From Datura wrightii (lineage: Eukaryota; Streptophyta; Magnoliopsida; Solanales; Solanaceae), in assembly GCA_035772735.1 (NCBI GenBank), contig JASDFA010000020.1, forward strand, positions 13,619,501 to 13,683,500: a stretch of DNA of 64,000 nt. The letters are read 5' to 3'. The notes under the pieces were generated by a model. The model saw only the letters and a program-made list of their open reading frames with translations. It did not search any database and had not been told where the DNA came from. Shown here piece after piece: positions 34,647-46,739 of the stretch. Both the position numbers and the translations under genes were made by a program. Each line of letters starts with the position of its first letter. Position 1 is the first letter of the stretch.

Positions 34647-36504
34647 CTTACCCCACACTTAAATCCTTATTCGTCCTCGAACAACAATCCTACACTTCAT
34701 GCAATTTACATCCCAACCTCTCTACTTTGGTTCGACAATTTAGGCTACAGTCATACCGATTATTCAATACAGCAAATCATCAAGAAAACATGCATGGTCT
34801 TATCAATACAATGACCTTCAAAACATTAAGACCCCCTAGACTTTAAGAATTGACTCTCGATATTGGAAAACTCATGCAAATCAGCTGATCAAGATATCCG
34901 ACACGAAAATTAATCTTTCATCAAGCATGTACCCTCACAACACAAGAGAATCTTCCCCTTTTTCCTCATATGACTCACAAAATTTTAAGCAGGGGCATGT
35001 AAACACAATTTCGCTATCTCTCCCAAAAGAATTCACATGCATCATGTCATGACCCATAAGCTTGCCCTTAGTGTATTACTCCACTAATATAAAGAAGTGT
35101 GATGTAAGATCACATAGGACTTTAACGGGTTGTAATGGAAGCTACGGAACTAGTAAATACTGGATTAGCCAATAATAGCCACTAGCATCCTTAAGCGCCT
35201 TTTCAACACATCCCATCAACTCATGGACATTGTTTCTTTTTTTCCATCATCCCATTCTTGATGTTTTTCTTTAGTATGGCCCATCGTATTAAGCACACTT
35301 GACACAACAACAAAGATTATTCATGCACCTTCATTATAGTTTATTTATAGCAAGTGCACCTTCAACCTTTTCTTTTCTTCTATCACTCTGCTTTTCTTTT
35401 TCTTTTCACCATTCTCACTCTTTGACACTTCGGGAAAATGATTTTCTCTTCTTAAGCGCTTAAGAGTTTCGTATAGACTTTCCGGCTAATTAAAAGAAGG
35501 AATTAAGCTCGGTTTACACTTCATGACAAAAGGAAAAAATAATAGGCTAAAGGCTCAACGGGCTGACTAGGGTATACAATCAAGGTGTGTACGACAAGGA
35601 AAAATAGAAACTCTCGGTTAAAACAAAGAAATGCCTACATCCTTTCCTACAATACACCTCCTTCATTTCGTTTTGTACACACACCAGGCAGGTTCTAGAC
35701 ACTTCACAATAGCATGGAATAACAACACCTCACTTCACACTTTTTGCACATGCTCAATTCAAGATGTATTCACAGACTCTTCAATCAGCTAATTACAAGA
35801 ATTCAAACATTAAGCCTCAATCACACTGAATCGAACTCTATGACCTAGGTATCTCAACATATTTACAAAGTTGCATGCTTTCGTACGAATCACCTTTGCA
35901 TTTTAAATATCATGTACAACACGCAACCAGAATTTTGCAACCATACAGTAACTACAGGGTTTGGGATGCAACCCACCAAAGAAAAAAAACTGAAAAATAA
36001 TTGAAAAAAATCTACTCCTAACGACTACATTTCCCTTAAGACGGTCGTCATCCATCCATCATAGGGAACGGTCACTACTATGACTTCGGTTCAATGGGAC
36101 CATTCTCGGTAAAAGAACCGAAACAAATGCCGAGAAACCCAAGAAGTAAAAAAAATGTTGAAAATATCGATCATTTCGATAGAAAAAATTATGTACAAAA
36201 TATTTTGAAATTTTTTAAAAAAATATCGATCATTTCAACAACAAAAATATGTATAGAATCAGCTAGCAGCATTCAGCAACACACATCAATTTAACATAAA
36301 TTTACAAATACAGAACAACACTTTAACAATTCACAAATCACAAGGAACAAACAAAATTTCACATGCACGACAACAGAATAGAGCATACATACAAAACAGC
36401 CCAGCCCAGCACCTAACTACTCCCACCCCACACTTAGCTCGAACACTGTCCCCAGTGTTCACAAAATTTAAAATAGCATAAAATCGGGTGGTGGAACTCC
36501 CTAA
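34647..36504 (-). other. Element D 3' untranslated region with polypurine tract
   Basis: The tract next to the LTR reads, on the minus strand, AAGTGTGGGGTAAG (34647-34660). No coding frame is supported in the rest. A second tract-like copy, AAGTGTGGGGTGGG, lies at about 36422-36435, close to the end of ORF3. Confidence 0.75.
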
Positions 36505-37736
36505 TCAGTCAAAGTATTCCACTTCTTCGTCGGGTGCTGCTGCTTCATCTCCCATGTCTGAGTCGCCCCCGTCGTCTTCATCGGACTCCACATCGGAGTC
36601 CTCCCGACGTGTCTCCTCGTCTGTGGGGACATCATCATCTGTGGGCTCTACAAATGCTAGCCCCACTCGGCATAGAGCCCTGGCGTTTTCGCCGAAAGGG
36701 TAGTCTAGCTCAAGCTACCATAACTCCTCCTCTATTGCCTGCCTCCCGCCTATCCTCAGCTGGAGCATCTGCATCCCATACATTCGAGCCGTATACTGAT
36801 CATCACGAGCATGTCGCTCGCCAAGTGTAAGCACTGGCCCGTGGGTGGTGTCGGGAGCCTTAGTTTTAGTAACATCTAAGGCCCGCCGCTCCATCTACGG
36901 GATATAGTCAAGGGCCTCTTCCTCGACATCTAGACCCCTGAGAAAGGTGGTGAGTAGTCCACCAAAGCCATACCTGTGCCCCTGGTGCAACCGGGCTCTC
37001 TTCATGGCGGAGATAATTATCGCCCCCACGTTGATCTCCAGCCCTTTCATCAGGGCGTACACCAGGCATACACGATCCCGGGTTACATCTGTCATATGTA
37101 CCCCCGGGATTAGGCATGAGCAGACTATCTTCAGCCAGATTCGGGCTTCCCTATTCATTTGTGAATATGGCAGAGTCTGGTGGTAGCCCCTCTCTTTGTG
37201 TCTGCTCCATCTAGCTGTCGATCGGGTCCCACACAATATGTGTCTGATGTCCACATATGGTGGGGTAATGTTCAGCTGTCAGAGTACGTGGGCGTCTGTG
37301 TCCCGCGCTCCTATGATGGCATTGAGGTGGTGGGGCTCCAAGGTGACTATTTGCCCTCTGATTTTGATGGTGTGACTTCGGATAGCGGGTTCCAGTTGGC
37401 ATAGAAATCCCGAACCAGGTGCAAATTACCTTCCTTGGGCTCTTCAAAGATGAAATTTTGCCCAGCTGCCTCGATTCAGTGGACCATCCGAGAGAACTCC
37501 TGTGCCAATGGTTTCCGTGCTATATGCTCCTTGGGGAAATATTTGTTTTCTTTGTTCTTTGCGTACCACTTTTTCCCCTCATCAGTCACCCATCTCGTTC
37601 CGTATTGGCGGCGTTGGCCACATGGAACTGCTGGTGCTGCTGGGACTGCTGTGCCCAGTCTGATTCGCTTCCTTCCGGCGCCCGAAGTTGATGCGCCTTT
37701 TCCTTTCTCTTGCCTGCTTGCCATTTTACCTGTCAA
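36505..37736 (-). pseudogene. Element D ORF3, plant transposon-associated protein with acidic tail
   Basis: ATG at 37736 starts a Lys/Arg/Ala-rich head (MTGKMASRQEKGKG). WYAKNKENKYFPKEH and NLHLVRDFYANW identify the plant-specific domain often annotated as 'putative plant transposon protein' and found after pol in Athila-type and related elements. The second half (frame of 37254-36895) includes CSCLIPGVHMTDVTRDRVC and LMKGLEINVGAII. The last 60 residues are Asp/Glu-rich, ending TGA at 36505-36507. Total about 410 codons. Breaks: TGA at about 37473-37475, one single-base frame change near 37370, and stops near 37281, 36893 and 36716. Its function is unknown; an envelope role has been suggested for ORFs in this position, but I see no signal peptide or fusion-type membrane segment. 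Confidence 0.78.
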
Positions 37737-39062
37737 CCCAAGTAGACAAGATCAATGTTATGCTAACGGATATTAACTTTCTAAGGTCGGGTTAAGCTAG
37801 GTTACCCCACACTTAGTCCTTAGGTACAGTTACAATAATACGGCAAGATTATCTTTATTTACACACAATAAACAACTATACAATCATGCTTAGTGCGTTC
37901 GAAAAATTCAACGGTATATCTTCTGCGTACTACTCAGACTTCGTACAGCTAATCACAATCACTACCATCGCTAACATTTTACCCATCGCACTTAGCAAAG
38001 TAAAACAAAGAAACAAAAACAACAACAAAAATTTATCTACACGAACCTATATAACCAACCAAATTCTTACAAATTTCACATTCCCTTAACCCGAGAATCC
38101 GTCGTTCTATTAACATCCTAACAATTAGTACATCGACTCATCTCATTCAACATATACATCCCGGCATGAAACTCACAAGTTCACTACATTTTCAACTTCA
38201 AATTCAACATACAAGCCCTAGAATTGATATTATCAAGCAAATTCGATTAATTTATGCAATTGACGAGTTCAAGCAATCATAATGACATTCCGAACACTCA
38301 TCAACAACAATTAAAATTGAATTCATGATTAATTTCTACTTAGGGCAATTTAGCTCACCTCACATGCTCAATATCGAAGAAAATCGACAAGAATTGAGAG
38401 GAAATCGGAAAACATACCTTGACTTTGAAGAATCGAAGAAAACTTGTTGATTTTCTTGCCTTACTCCGTGTCACGTTGATGGGGGATGGGTTTTGGGGGG
38501 TTTGGTCGCAGAGAGATTAAAAAATGAGGGAAAAGGGAGGGTTTTCGGGGTTAAAAAGTAGGGAAATCGCGCGGGTCACCCGGCGACCCGGTGTGACCCG
38601 TCGCGATATACACGGCAACGTGTCACAGAGTGCATCGTGGTGCACTGCCTCCGTGACACAGAGCCATCGCGAGACTGTTCTGGAAATTTTTAAAATTTCC
38701 GGATTATACCTCAACGTGTCATGGAGGTAACGCGGAGGTCCCCCTCCGTGACACGGAGCTGTCGCCTCAGCACACTGTTTTCCACTTTTTATTAATTTTC
38801 ATACCTCGACTTTTCCTTCGCGATTCCATGCATATTTTTCTCCGTTTGACCTGAAATTCATCTCACTATACAAAATTGGTTAGAATTATAGGTTTCACTC
38901 TAAATACAAATAAAACAAAAACTAAAACGAAATTTTTTTGTAGTAACTCAAGAAAAAGAAAAAGAAAAGAAAAATCTATTTACACTTTACAAAAAGAAAG
39001 AAAATTTTTTTCACGGGTTGCCTCCCGTGCAACGCCTGGTTTACCGTCGCGGCTCGACGTCG
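37737..39062 (-). other. Element D spacer between pol and ORF3
   Basis: Non-coding. A third tract-like copy, on the minus strand AAGTGTGGGGTAAC, lies at about 37802-37815, just upstream of ORF3. Two GC-rich hairpins occur at 38619-38660 and 38715-38755. An AG-rich run lies at 38930-39010. Confidence 0.75.
38619..38755. repeat. Two GC-rich hairpins inside element D
   Basis: CGTGTCACAGA (38619-38629) with TCCGTGACACA (38650-38660), loop 20 nt; and CGTGTCATGGA (38715-38725) with TCCGTGACACG (38745-38755), loop 19 nt. Arm sequence and spacing match the LTR hairpins of D and A. Confidence 0.87.
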
Positions 39063-40290
39063 TTAAGCTAAGTTGTCCGCTAGGGTGATGGACGATTTCT
39101 CTTGATCACCGTCCTCCCCCCAGTAGGGCTTACACCTCTGGCCATTTACTAAGAACGTGGCACTCCGATCTTCTTGCCACAACTCTACCGCCCCGTGCGG
39201 GGTCATTCTCACCACTTCAAATGGTCCCGACCATTTAGACCTCAGCTTTCCTGGAAACAACTTCAATCTTGAATTGAAGAGCAAGACTTTCTGTCCCGGC
39301 TAGAAAATGCGATACACCACATGCTTGTCATGCCATCTTTTCGTTCTTTCCTTGTAGTACTTGACACTCTCATAGGCATGCCAGCGGAACTCTTCAAGTT
39401 CACTGAGCTGCATTAGTCTCTTCTTGCCCGCCAGCTCTAAGTCCATATTTAGCTTCCTGACAGCCCAGAAGGCTCGGTGCTCTAATTCCACCGTAAGATG
39501 ACATGCTTTTCCAAAGACCAGTCGGTATGGTGAGGTTCCAATTGGTGTCTTGTAAGCAGTTCTGTACGCCCACAACGCATCATCAAGTTTGCTTGACCAA
39601 TCATTCTGTTGTGTATTTACCGTTTTCTGGAGAATCCTCTTCACTTCTCTATTTGACACCTCGACTTGCCCACTAGTTTGGGGGTGGTATGCTGTCGCCA
39701 CTTTGTGACGCACCCCATACTTGGCTAGTAGTTTCTTGAAACTTGCATTGACAAAATGAGCCCCTCCATCGCTGATAATGGCTTGGGGTATCCCGAACCT
39801 GGTGAGGATGTGTTTTTTCACAAACTTGGTTACTACCTTGTTGTCATTCCTGGGACAAGCTATTGCTTCCACCCATTTTGATACATAATCTACGGCCACC
39901 AAGATGTAACGATTACCAAATGACGGTGGGAATGGGCCCATGAAATCAATGCCCTATACATCAAAGGGCTCAACTTCCAGTATATTCTGCAGCGGCATCT
40001 CTTGTCTTCTGCCAATTGCTCCTGTACACTGACATCTATCACACATTTTGACATACGCCATAGAGTCTCTGAACAGTGTCGGCCAAAAGAAACCTGACTG
40101 TAGAACCTTGTGTGCTGTTCTCTCGCCTCCGTGATGACCCCCATATAATGAAGAATGACAGCCCCTCAACACCTTTGCAATCTGACTCTCTGGGATGCAT
40201 CTTCTCATTACCTGATCTGGTCCTTGTTTAAATAAGTATGGTTCATCCCAAACAAAGTGCCGGCAATCATGCCTCAATTTCCTTCTTTGC
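39063..40290 (-). pseudogene. Element D integrase
   Basis: The zinc-binding HHCC region reads GCHSSLYGGHHGG and later MCDRCQ. The core has DFMGPFPPSFGNRY with the first Asp, IISDGGAHFVN with the second, and HPQTSGQVEVSNREVKRIL with the Glu, so the DDE triad is present. Two stops interrupt the same frame, at 39951-39953 (where a Trp is expected) and 39297-39299. The C-terminal part KLFPGKLRSKWSGPF ends at a TAA near 39063. There is no chromodomain, as expected for Athila. Confidence 0.92.
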
Positions 40291-40399
40291 TGGTCTGTTG
40301 CCTTAGGTGGGTAGACTCCGCTCACTAGCAAGTTGACTATGTCTGCGTACCAGGGAACTTCAGCTTCCCCAACTGCCAAGAGTTGCTCATCTGGGAACT

Positions 40400-42134
40400 C
40401 TTCATTTATGTTATCACTTTCCATCACATGCGACCGGCTTTCCAATCGTGATAGGTGATCTGCTACCTGATTCTCGCTCCCCTTTCCGTCTTTGATCTCA
40501 AGGTCGAACTCCTGCAACAACAAGATCCATCTGATCAACCTAGTCTTAGCATCCTTCTTGTTGAATAGGTACCGAATCGCTGCATGGTCTGTGTACACCA
40601 CAACTTTCGAACCCACCAAATAGGACCTGAATTTGTCAAATGCAAACACCAAGGCTAGCATTTCCTTCTTTGTGACTGTGTAATTGCATTGGGCCGTATT
40701 CAGCGTTTTGCTTGCATAATGAATAGAATGAAAGATTCTATTTTTTCTTTGCCCCAATACGGCTCCCACAGCCACATCACTGGCATCACACATCAGCTCA
40801 AATGGTTGTTCCCAGTCCGGAGAAGTGAGGATAGGTGCTTCTATCAATTTCTGCTTCAACTCTTCGAATGCTTTAACACACTCATCATTCAACTCAAACT
40901 TCACCTCTTTTTCTAGCAATCTGCATAGTGGTCTAGAAACTTTGGAAAAGTTTTTGATGAATCGTTCGTAGAATCCTGCATGCCCAAGAAAACTGCGCAC
41001 ACCTTTCACTGACACAGGTGGTGGCAACTTTTCAATAACCCCGATCTTAGCACAATCGACTTCCAACCCCTTCCGAGACACTTTGTGGCCAAGGACAATA
41101 CCCTCCTTCACTAAGAAGTGGCATTTCTCCCAGTTTAATACAAGGTTGGATTCCTCACAACGAGCCAGCACCCTGTCAAGATTCTGCAAACAAGTAGCAA
41201 ATGAATTATCGAAAATAGAAAAATCATCCATAAATACCTCAACAAAATCCTCCACCATGTCATGGAAAATAGCCATCATGCATCTCTGGAATGTGGCGGG
41301 TGCATTGCATAACACAAATGGCATTCGCCTGAAAGCATACGTCCCATAAGGACAGGTAAAAGTAGTCTTCTCTTGATCCACCGGAGCTATGGCTATTTGG
41401 TTATAACCAGAGTACCCATCAAGGAAGCAATAATATTCCTGTCCCGCCAACCTATCCAATATTTGGTCAATAAACGGGATGGGGTAATGATATTTCCTCG
41501 TGGCTTCATTAAGCTTCCTGTAATCCATGCAAATCCGCCAGCTTGTGACGGTTCGGGTAGGAATCAACTCATTTTTCTAATTGGTGACCACAGTCATCCC
41601 CCCTTTCTTTGGAACACACTGAACGGGGATGACCCATTCACTGTCTGAAATCGGGTAGACCACACCTGCATCAAGCCACTTGATTATTTCTTTCCTCACC
41701 ACATCCTTCATTTCCGGATTTAGTCTCCGTTGCGGCTGAACGGTTGGTTTGGCTCCTGTCTCCATGAATATCCTGTGTGTACAGAAAGCTGGATTGATAC
41801 CCTGAATGTCTGACATTTGCCAACCCATTGCTTTCTTCCTCTTTCTGAGGACACCCAATGCTGCCTTCTTCTGTGCCTCCGTCAAGTCTGCAGAGATGAT
41901 GACTGGTAACGTCTCATCCTCCCCCCAAAAGATATATTTTAAATGGGGAGGCAATTCTTTCAGCTCCAGCTTCGGTGCCTCCTCAACGGATGGTTTCAGC
42001 AAAGGTTCTAGAGACCTCATCAATGATTGAAATTCCGGTCTCCTAGGATGATTTTGTGCTTCATTCAACATTTGGACCATTCCATACGCCTCTCTATCTC
42101 CAAAATGATTGGAGTGCGTCAACACTCTTTCCAA
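40400..42134 (-). pseudogene. Element D reverse transcriptase and RNase H
   Basis: RT is preceded by QPQRRLNPEMKDVVRKEI and VIPVQCVPKKGG (near 41750-41600). CMDYRKLNEATRK, FLDGYSGYNQIAIAP and FVEVFMDDFSIF follow; the FMDD catalytic box is intact. RNase H has LMCDASDVAVGAVLGQ near 40790 and VVYTDHAAIRYL near 40590. The sequence is of the Athila clade. One stop, at 41574-41576, splits an otherwise single frame. Confidence 0.94.
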
Positions 42135-42164
42135 TGGGTCTTGAGATTCAACAATCTGACGAAT

Positions 42165-42800
42165 TTATTCATGTTCAACCACATTGATTGTTGAAAGCTC
42201 CTCATGTATAGCTGGCAGCTTCATGGCATTAAACACATCAAATACCTCCATTTTGTCGTGTGCTTGCATTGTTAGCTGCCCCGCAACTACGTCAATTAGT
42301 GCTTTCCCGGTTGCCAAGAAAGGACGTCCCAAAATAAATGGGACTTCCGCGTCTGGTTCAAAATCCAGCACGACAAAATCTACCAGGAAAATTAGGGAGC
42401 CAACTTGCACCAGAACGTCCTCCACAATGCCATCAGGTCTGGCTAAGGATCGATCCGCCAACTGCAAGATCACAGTTGTGGGTCTAGGACTCCCTAGACC
42501 CAACTTTCTGAATACCGATGAAGGCATCAAATTTATGCTCTCTCCCAAATCACACAATCCACGAGCTCGGATGCTCTGCCCAATAATAATCTGGATAGTA
42601 AAGCTCCCAGGGTCTTTGAGCTTTGTGGGCAGTCTATTTTGAATTCGGGAAGTGCACTCCTCCGTTAGAGCCACCGTAGCATACTCAGTCAACCGACTTT
42701 TGTTTGCCACGATGTCCTTTATATACTTAGCATATTTTGGCACTCCCTGCAAAACATCAACAAGAGGTAAGTTAATATGTACCTGTTTCAGCACCTCCAT
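42165..42800 (-). pseudogene. Element D protease
   Basis: ARGLCDLGESINLMPSSVF near 42560-42500 is the Athila aspartic-protease active site, DLGA-type with Glu in place of the usual Ala. FILGRPFLAT near 42340 is the second conserved retropepsin segment. It lies in the same frame as gag, RT and integrase. A TAA at 42162-42164 follows it. Confidence 0.88.
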
Positions 42801-44333
42801 GAATTTCTTGAAACACGCCTCCTCCTTGTGTTTCTTTAGTCGTTGAGGGAACGGGGGTGGAGGTCTTTCTGATTCAGCTTCCTTAGTCTTCCCCCTTTCA
42901 TTACTTTGCTCCCTCTCAACTTCTGCTGCTCCCGACTACTGAGGTGGTCTTTCTGGTTCCACCTCTTTTAGCTGCAAACCACTCCTTGTGGTCACTGCAT
43001 TTACCTGCTTGGGATTGGGATCCGTGTCGCTCGGCAGTCCTCCTCTAGGCCTTGTGTTTTGGGCACTAGCAAATTGCCCAAATTGATATTCAAGTGCCTT
43101 GGTAGCTAACTGGTTGTTTTTCACTTCGGCTGCCAATTTCACATAGTCAGCCTGCAATTGAGCTTGGTTAGCTATCATGGTCTTGAACATCTCCTCAATG
43201 CTGGGTGATGGTGGTGGAGGAGGTGCATTGTTGTTTCTGAATTGTGCTTGATAATTCTACTGCCCTCCTTGGTTCCTTTGCACACCCTGACCCGAACTTT
43301 GGCCCTGATGGTTGTTGCTACCCCATGAGAAATTAGGGTGATTCCTCCAATTGGAATTGTAGCTACTACCATACTGTTGGTGGCTCCTTTGCGCATTACC
43401 AACAAAGTTTACCGAGTCAGGATTGGCTCCACAACACTCAGTTGAGTGCTCACTGCTTCCACACACTTCACACAACATTTGCTGTACTGCATTAACTGGG
43501 GCTTGAGGCTGGTTCATTGTCATGTTGCCAAAGTGGGTGTTAAGTTGATTTTGCAATGCAGCTATCTGTGCAGCGATAGCTGTAAACCCATCCACTTCAA
43601 GCACTCCTGCTGCTTTCCTTGTCCCGCCTCTTGATGAATCAGCATTCCATTCTGGATTGCCCTGCGAAATATGGTTCAACAAGGTATACAGCTCCTCATA
43701 AGTTTTCTCCAGCACTTACCCTCCAGCTGCTGAGTCTAGCAATATTTTGGTGTAGGGTTCCAAACCCTCTATAAAAGTGTGCACCAGCACATCATTGGAC
43801 TGGTGATGATGAGGACAATCCCGCAACATGGACTTGAATCTCTCCCAGGCTTGATATAAATTTTCTCCCTCTCTCTGTTTGAAACTTAGAATCTGACTTC
43901 TAAGTCTTGCTGTTTTACCGGAGGGAAAAAACCGTATCAAGAATTTCCTTGCAAGATCATCCCATGTAGAAATAGAATTTGGTGGCTCAGCTTTCAACCA
44001 CCTCTTGGCTTCTCCCAATAGTGAGAATGGGAACAATGTAAGCCGGACATAATCTGATGACACTCCAGCGGGGATGTATGTGTCACTTATCTCCAAAAAA
44101 TTTTGGAGATGCTGCTGTGGATCTTCATGAGGGAGACCGGTAAACTGCCCGCTAGTGTGCAGCAACTGCACCATATTCTACTTAAGTTCAAATCTCCCTC
44201 CTGGCTCAGGTTTGCGGATACTAGATGTAACATTATTGGCATGTGGGATTGCCACCTCGCAAACCGGCCGAGCTGCTACTTCTTCGGGCACTAACACTGC
44301 CCGTACTACCGGTGGATTCTGTTGTTGCTCCAT
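42801..44333 (-). pseudogene. Element D gag
   Basis: ATG at 44331-44333 opens MEQQQNPPVVRAV. The capsid segment with FTGLPHEDPQQHLQNFLEIS, LFPFSLLGEAKRWL and YQAWERFKSMLRDCPHH is typical Athila gag. CEVCGSSEHSTECC is the zinc-knuckle region. Four stops interrupt the single frame: 44180-44182, 43716-43718, 43257-43259 and 42933-42935. No frameshift was found. Confidence 0.92.
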
Positions 44334-44554
44334 GATCGTCTATCTGAGCAACTGCAACTTTCTTTGTAGAGCTTCTCTCCGTTTACTGTGAAATATCCTT
44401 TCTGGCTCTATATACGATTCCACCAGCTCCTTGTCTCTTGCCAGAGTTCAACAGAAATTAAGTCTGCAAAATACAGGCTAAGACCAAGTTGTTAACACTA
44501 AGAAAATAAAAATACAGTGAATTAACACTTAAAACAAATTCACCAATTGCCAAG

Positions 44555-44572
44555 TCCCCGGCAACAGCGCCA
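44555..44572 (-). other. Primer-binding site of element D (tRNA-Asp type)
   Basis: On the minus strand it reads TGGCGCTGTTGCCGGGGA, next to the 5' LTR end. It matches the tRNA-Asp-type primer site usual in Athila elements with one difference. Confidence 0.87.
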
Positions 44573-44578
44573 AAAACT

Positions 44579-45996
44579 TGTTCGCGTGATTTGTGGGTAT
44601 ATAAAATGACACGCAAGTGCACGTGGTCGAACAAGTAGTAAGTGGCTTTAGTAAGCCAAGTATCGATCCCACAGAGACTTGGATTAAGTGCAATCTGCTC
44701 AAGTGTACTATATTTTACTTCTAAAAATGCAGACAACAGTGTAACCAAAAGTTTGATAGTTTGTTTTATAATTTTTATACTAAAGCTAAAACAATTATCT
44801 ACTTTGAGTCTGAACTATGAATGAGAGCATGCTGAGGTTAAACGAACATGTAATAAAATTGATTATCATCATAATTTGGTTAATCTTTTCCTCCGGTTGC
44901 TAGCCAAGAACTATTGCCAAGAGATTAAAACTATCGTATTTAACCTCACTTAAGAATCATGAACCATCCACCTACATTTCTGTGATTAAATGCAATTCAT
45001 GTTCTAGCCATACAAATCCGGTTCCTAAATTGACTAATACGACTTTCAGGTATATTTTTATCCTGAAAGCAAATCAATACTCAATTTTCCCAAACCAAGT
45101 AAAGAACATATCCTATTAATTCACAACTTTACAATTTCTTGCTCTCTCGAGTGAAACCGGACTTTTTAGATGTACATTAATGTAGGCCACACATTAATGC
45201 AGTAAGAACAAGAATTAATAGAACAACCATGGAAGAAAAGATGAAAAACCAAAGAATCAATGATCACATTTCATCACAATTGTTCATAACCTCAACAAGA
45301 AGAGGAATTAGCCACTCATTTGTGGATTAAACATCTTAAAATGAGTGTTAATCATACAAACAATTGAATTAAAGAAGAAAGAAAGAGAGAAAAAACCCTG
45401 ATATTTTCGTCCCTCAATTGCCTGTAACCCACGTTCTTGCTCCACCAAGTCAGAATATTGAAAAATGAACCTAAGTGTTCTATTTATACTGCTGGGAATT
45501 TTTCCCGGAATAACGAGCAACGTGTCACGGAGTGCATCGCGGAGCACTGCCTCCGTGACACGCTACGAACGCGGACCATCACTGGAATTGGGGGTCCAGG
45601 AATTAAAGCTCAATGTGGCACGGCGTGCAACGCAGAGCCAAGCCACCGTGCCACGGACCAGACGCTGACCCTCTATGGAATTTGGGCGAAATTTCCCTAT
45701 CCAGGCAGAAGGCCTCCGCGATGGCAGCGTGTCACGGCTCCATCGCGGAGCCCCTTTAATTCATGATGTCCAATGCCTTGTTCCTTGCTCGCATCCAAGT
45801 CCAACCCCAATATCCTCCAACATTCATTTTAGCTTCCCGAAATTACATTTTACCTGCAAAACAATGCTAATCATGTTGGTTATATAAATTCACATTTTAT
45901 TACCAATTGCATGAGAATGTATACACATTGGTAGATAAACAAGGCTAAAATGGTACTTTTCAGTATCACTTGGGCATATAAATTTGCTCAAGATCA
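44579..45996 (-). mobile_element. Element D (Athila) 5' LTR
   Basis: 1418 bp, same length as its partner at 33229-34646, with termini TGTTCG and GATCA on the plus strand. TATAAATAG on the minus strand at 45480-45488 is the likely promoter box. The hairpin CGTGTCACGGA (45521-45531) with TCCGTGACACG (45552-45562) is perfect, loop 20 nt, and ends 32 nt upstream of that box. Flanking bases TGGCT and GTGCT do not make a clean target duplication. Confidence 0.95.
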
Positions 45997-46200
45997 GTGC
46001 TAGCTGTGGCAAGAATCACCCAGGGAAATGTTTGGTGGGCTTAGATGCTTGTTTCGAATGTGGAAAACCCCGACACAAACTCAGGGATTGCCCTGCAGCT
46101 AGGTCAGGGGGTGGTGGAGCCCGCACTTCAGTAGCTAGTTCAGCATTTCCAATGGCACATCAGACTCAGTAGGGTGCTTCGACTGGTTCAACTGCGGCCA
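45997..46200 (+). pseudogene. Element C gag, 3' part with zinc knuckle
   Basis: After element D the gag of C resumes with a CASCGKNHPGKC segment. A perfect CX2CX4HX4C knuckle, CFECGKPRHKLRDC, lies at 46050-46091. A TAG follows near 46170. Confidence 0.88.
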
Positions 46201-46258
46201 ACGCCAGAACCGGTTTTATGCACTTGTCTCTCTACAGGAGCAGGAGACTTCTCCCGAT

Positions 46259-46618
46259 GTGGTTACGGGGATGTTGAGAGTCTTTCATATTAATGCTTAT
46301 TCTTTGTTAGATCTAGGAGCCACACTTTATTTTGTGACACCTTACATTGCTAGTCACTTTAGAGTCGGTCCTAAAATTTTTTCAGAACCATTTTCTATAT
46401 CTACTCTAGTTGGTGATTCAGTCGTAGCGAAGCAAGTATATAAAGGTTTCCCCATTATAGTCTTGTATAAGGTTACCTTCGTAGACTTAGTAGAATTGAT
46501 TATGACCGATTTTGACATCATCTTGGGCATGAATTGGTTGTTTGCATATTATGCATCTGTTAACTATAGAACTCGAGCGGTGGAGTTTCGATTTCCAGGT
46601 GAACCAGTTTTAGAATGA
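46259..46618 (+). pseudogene. Element C protease
   Basis: VTGMLRVFHINAYSLLDLGA carries the active site as DLGA, where related element B has DPGA. DFDIILGMNWL near residues 90-100 is the second retropepsin segment. The frame ends with a TGA at 46616-46618. Confidence 0.85.
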
Positions 46619-46739
46619 AGGGGTGGTTCAGCGGTACCTGTAGGTCGCTTTATCTCCTATCTCAAAGCCAGGAAAATGATTTCCAAGGATTGTATTTACC
46701 ATTTGGTTAGGGTTAAGGATGTCACGTCCGAGACCCCGA

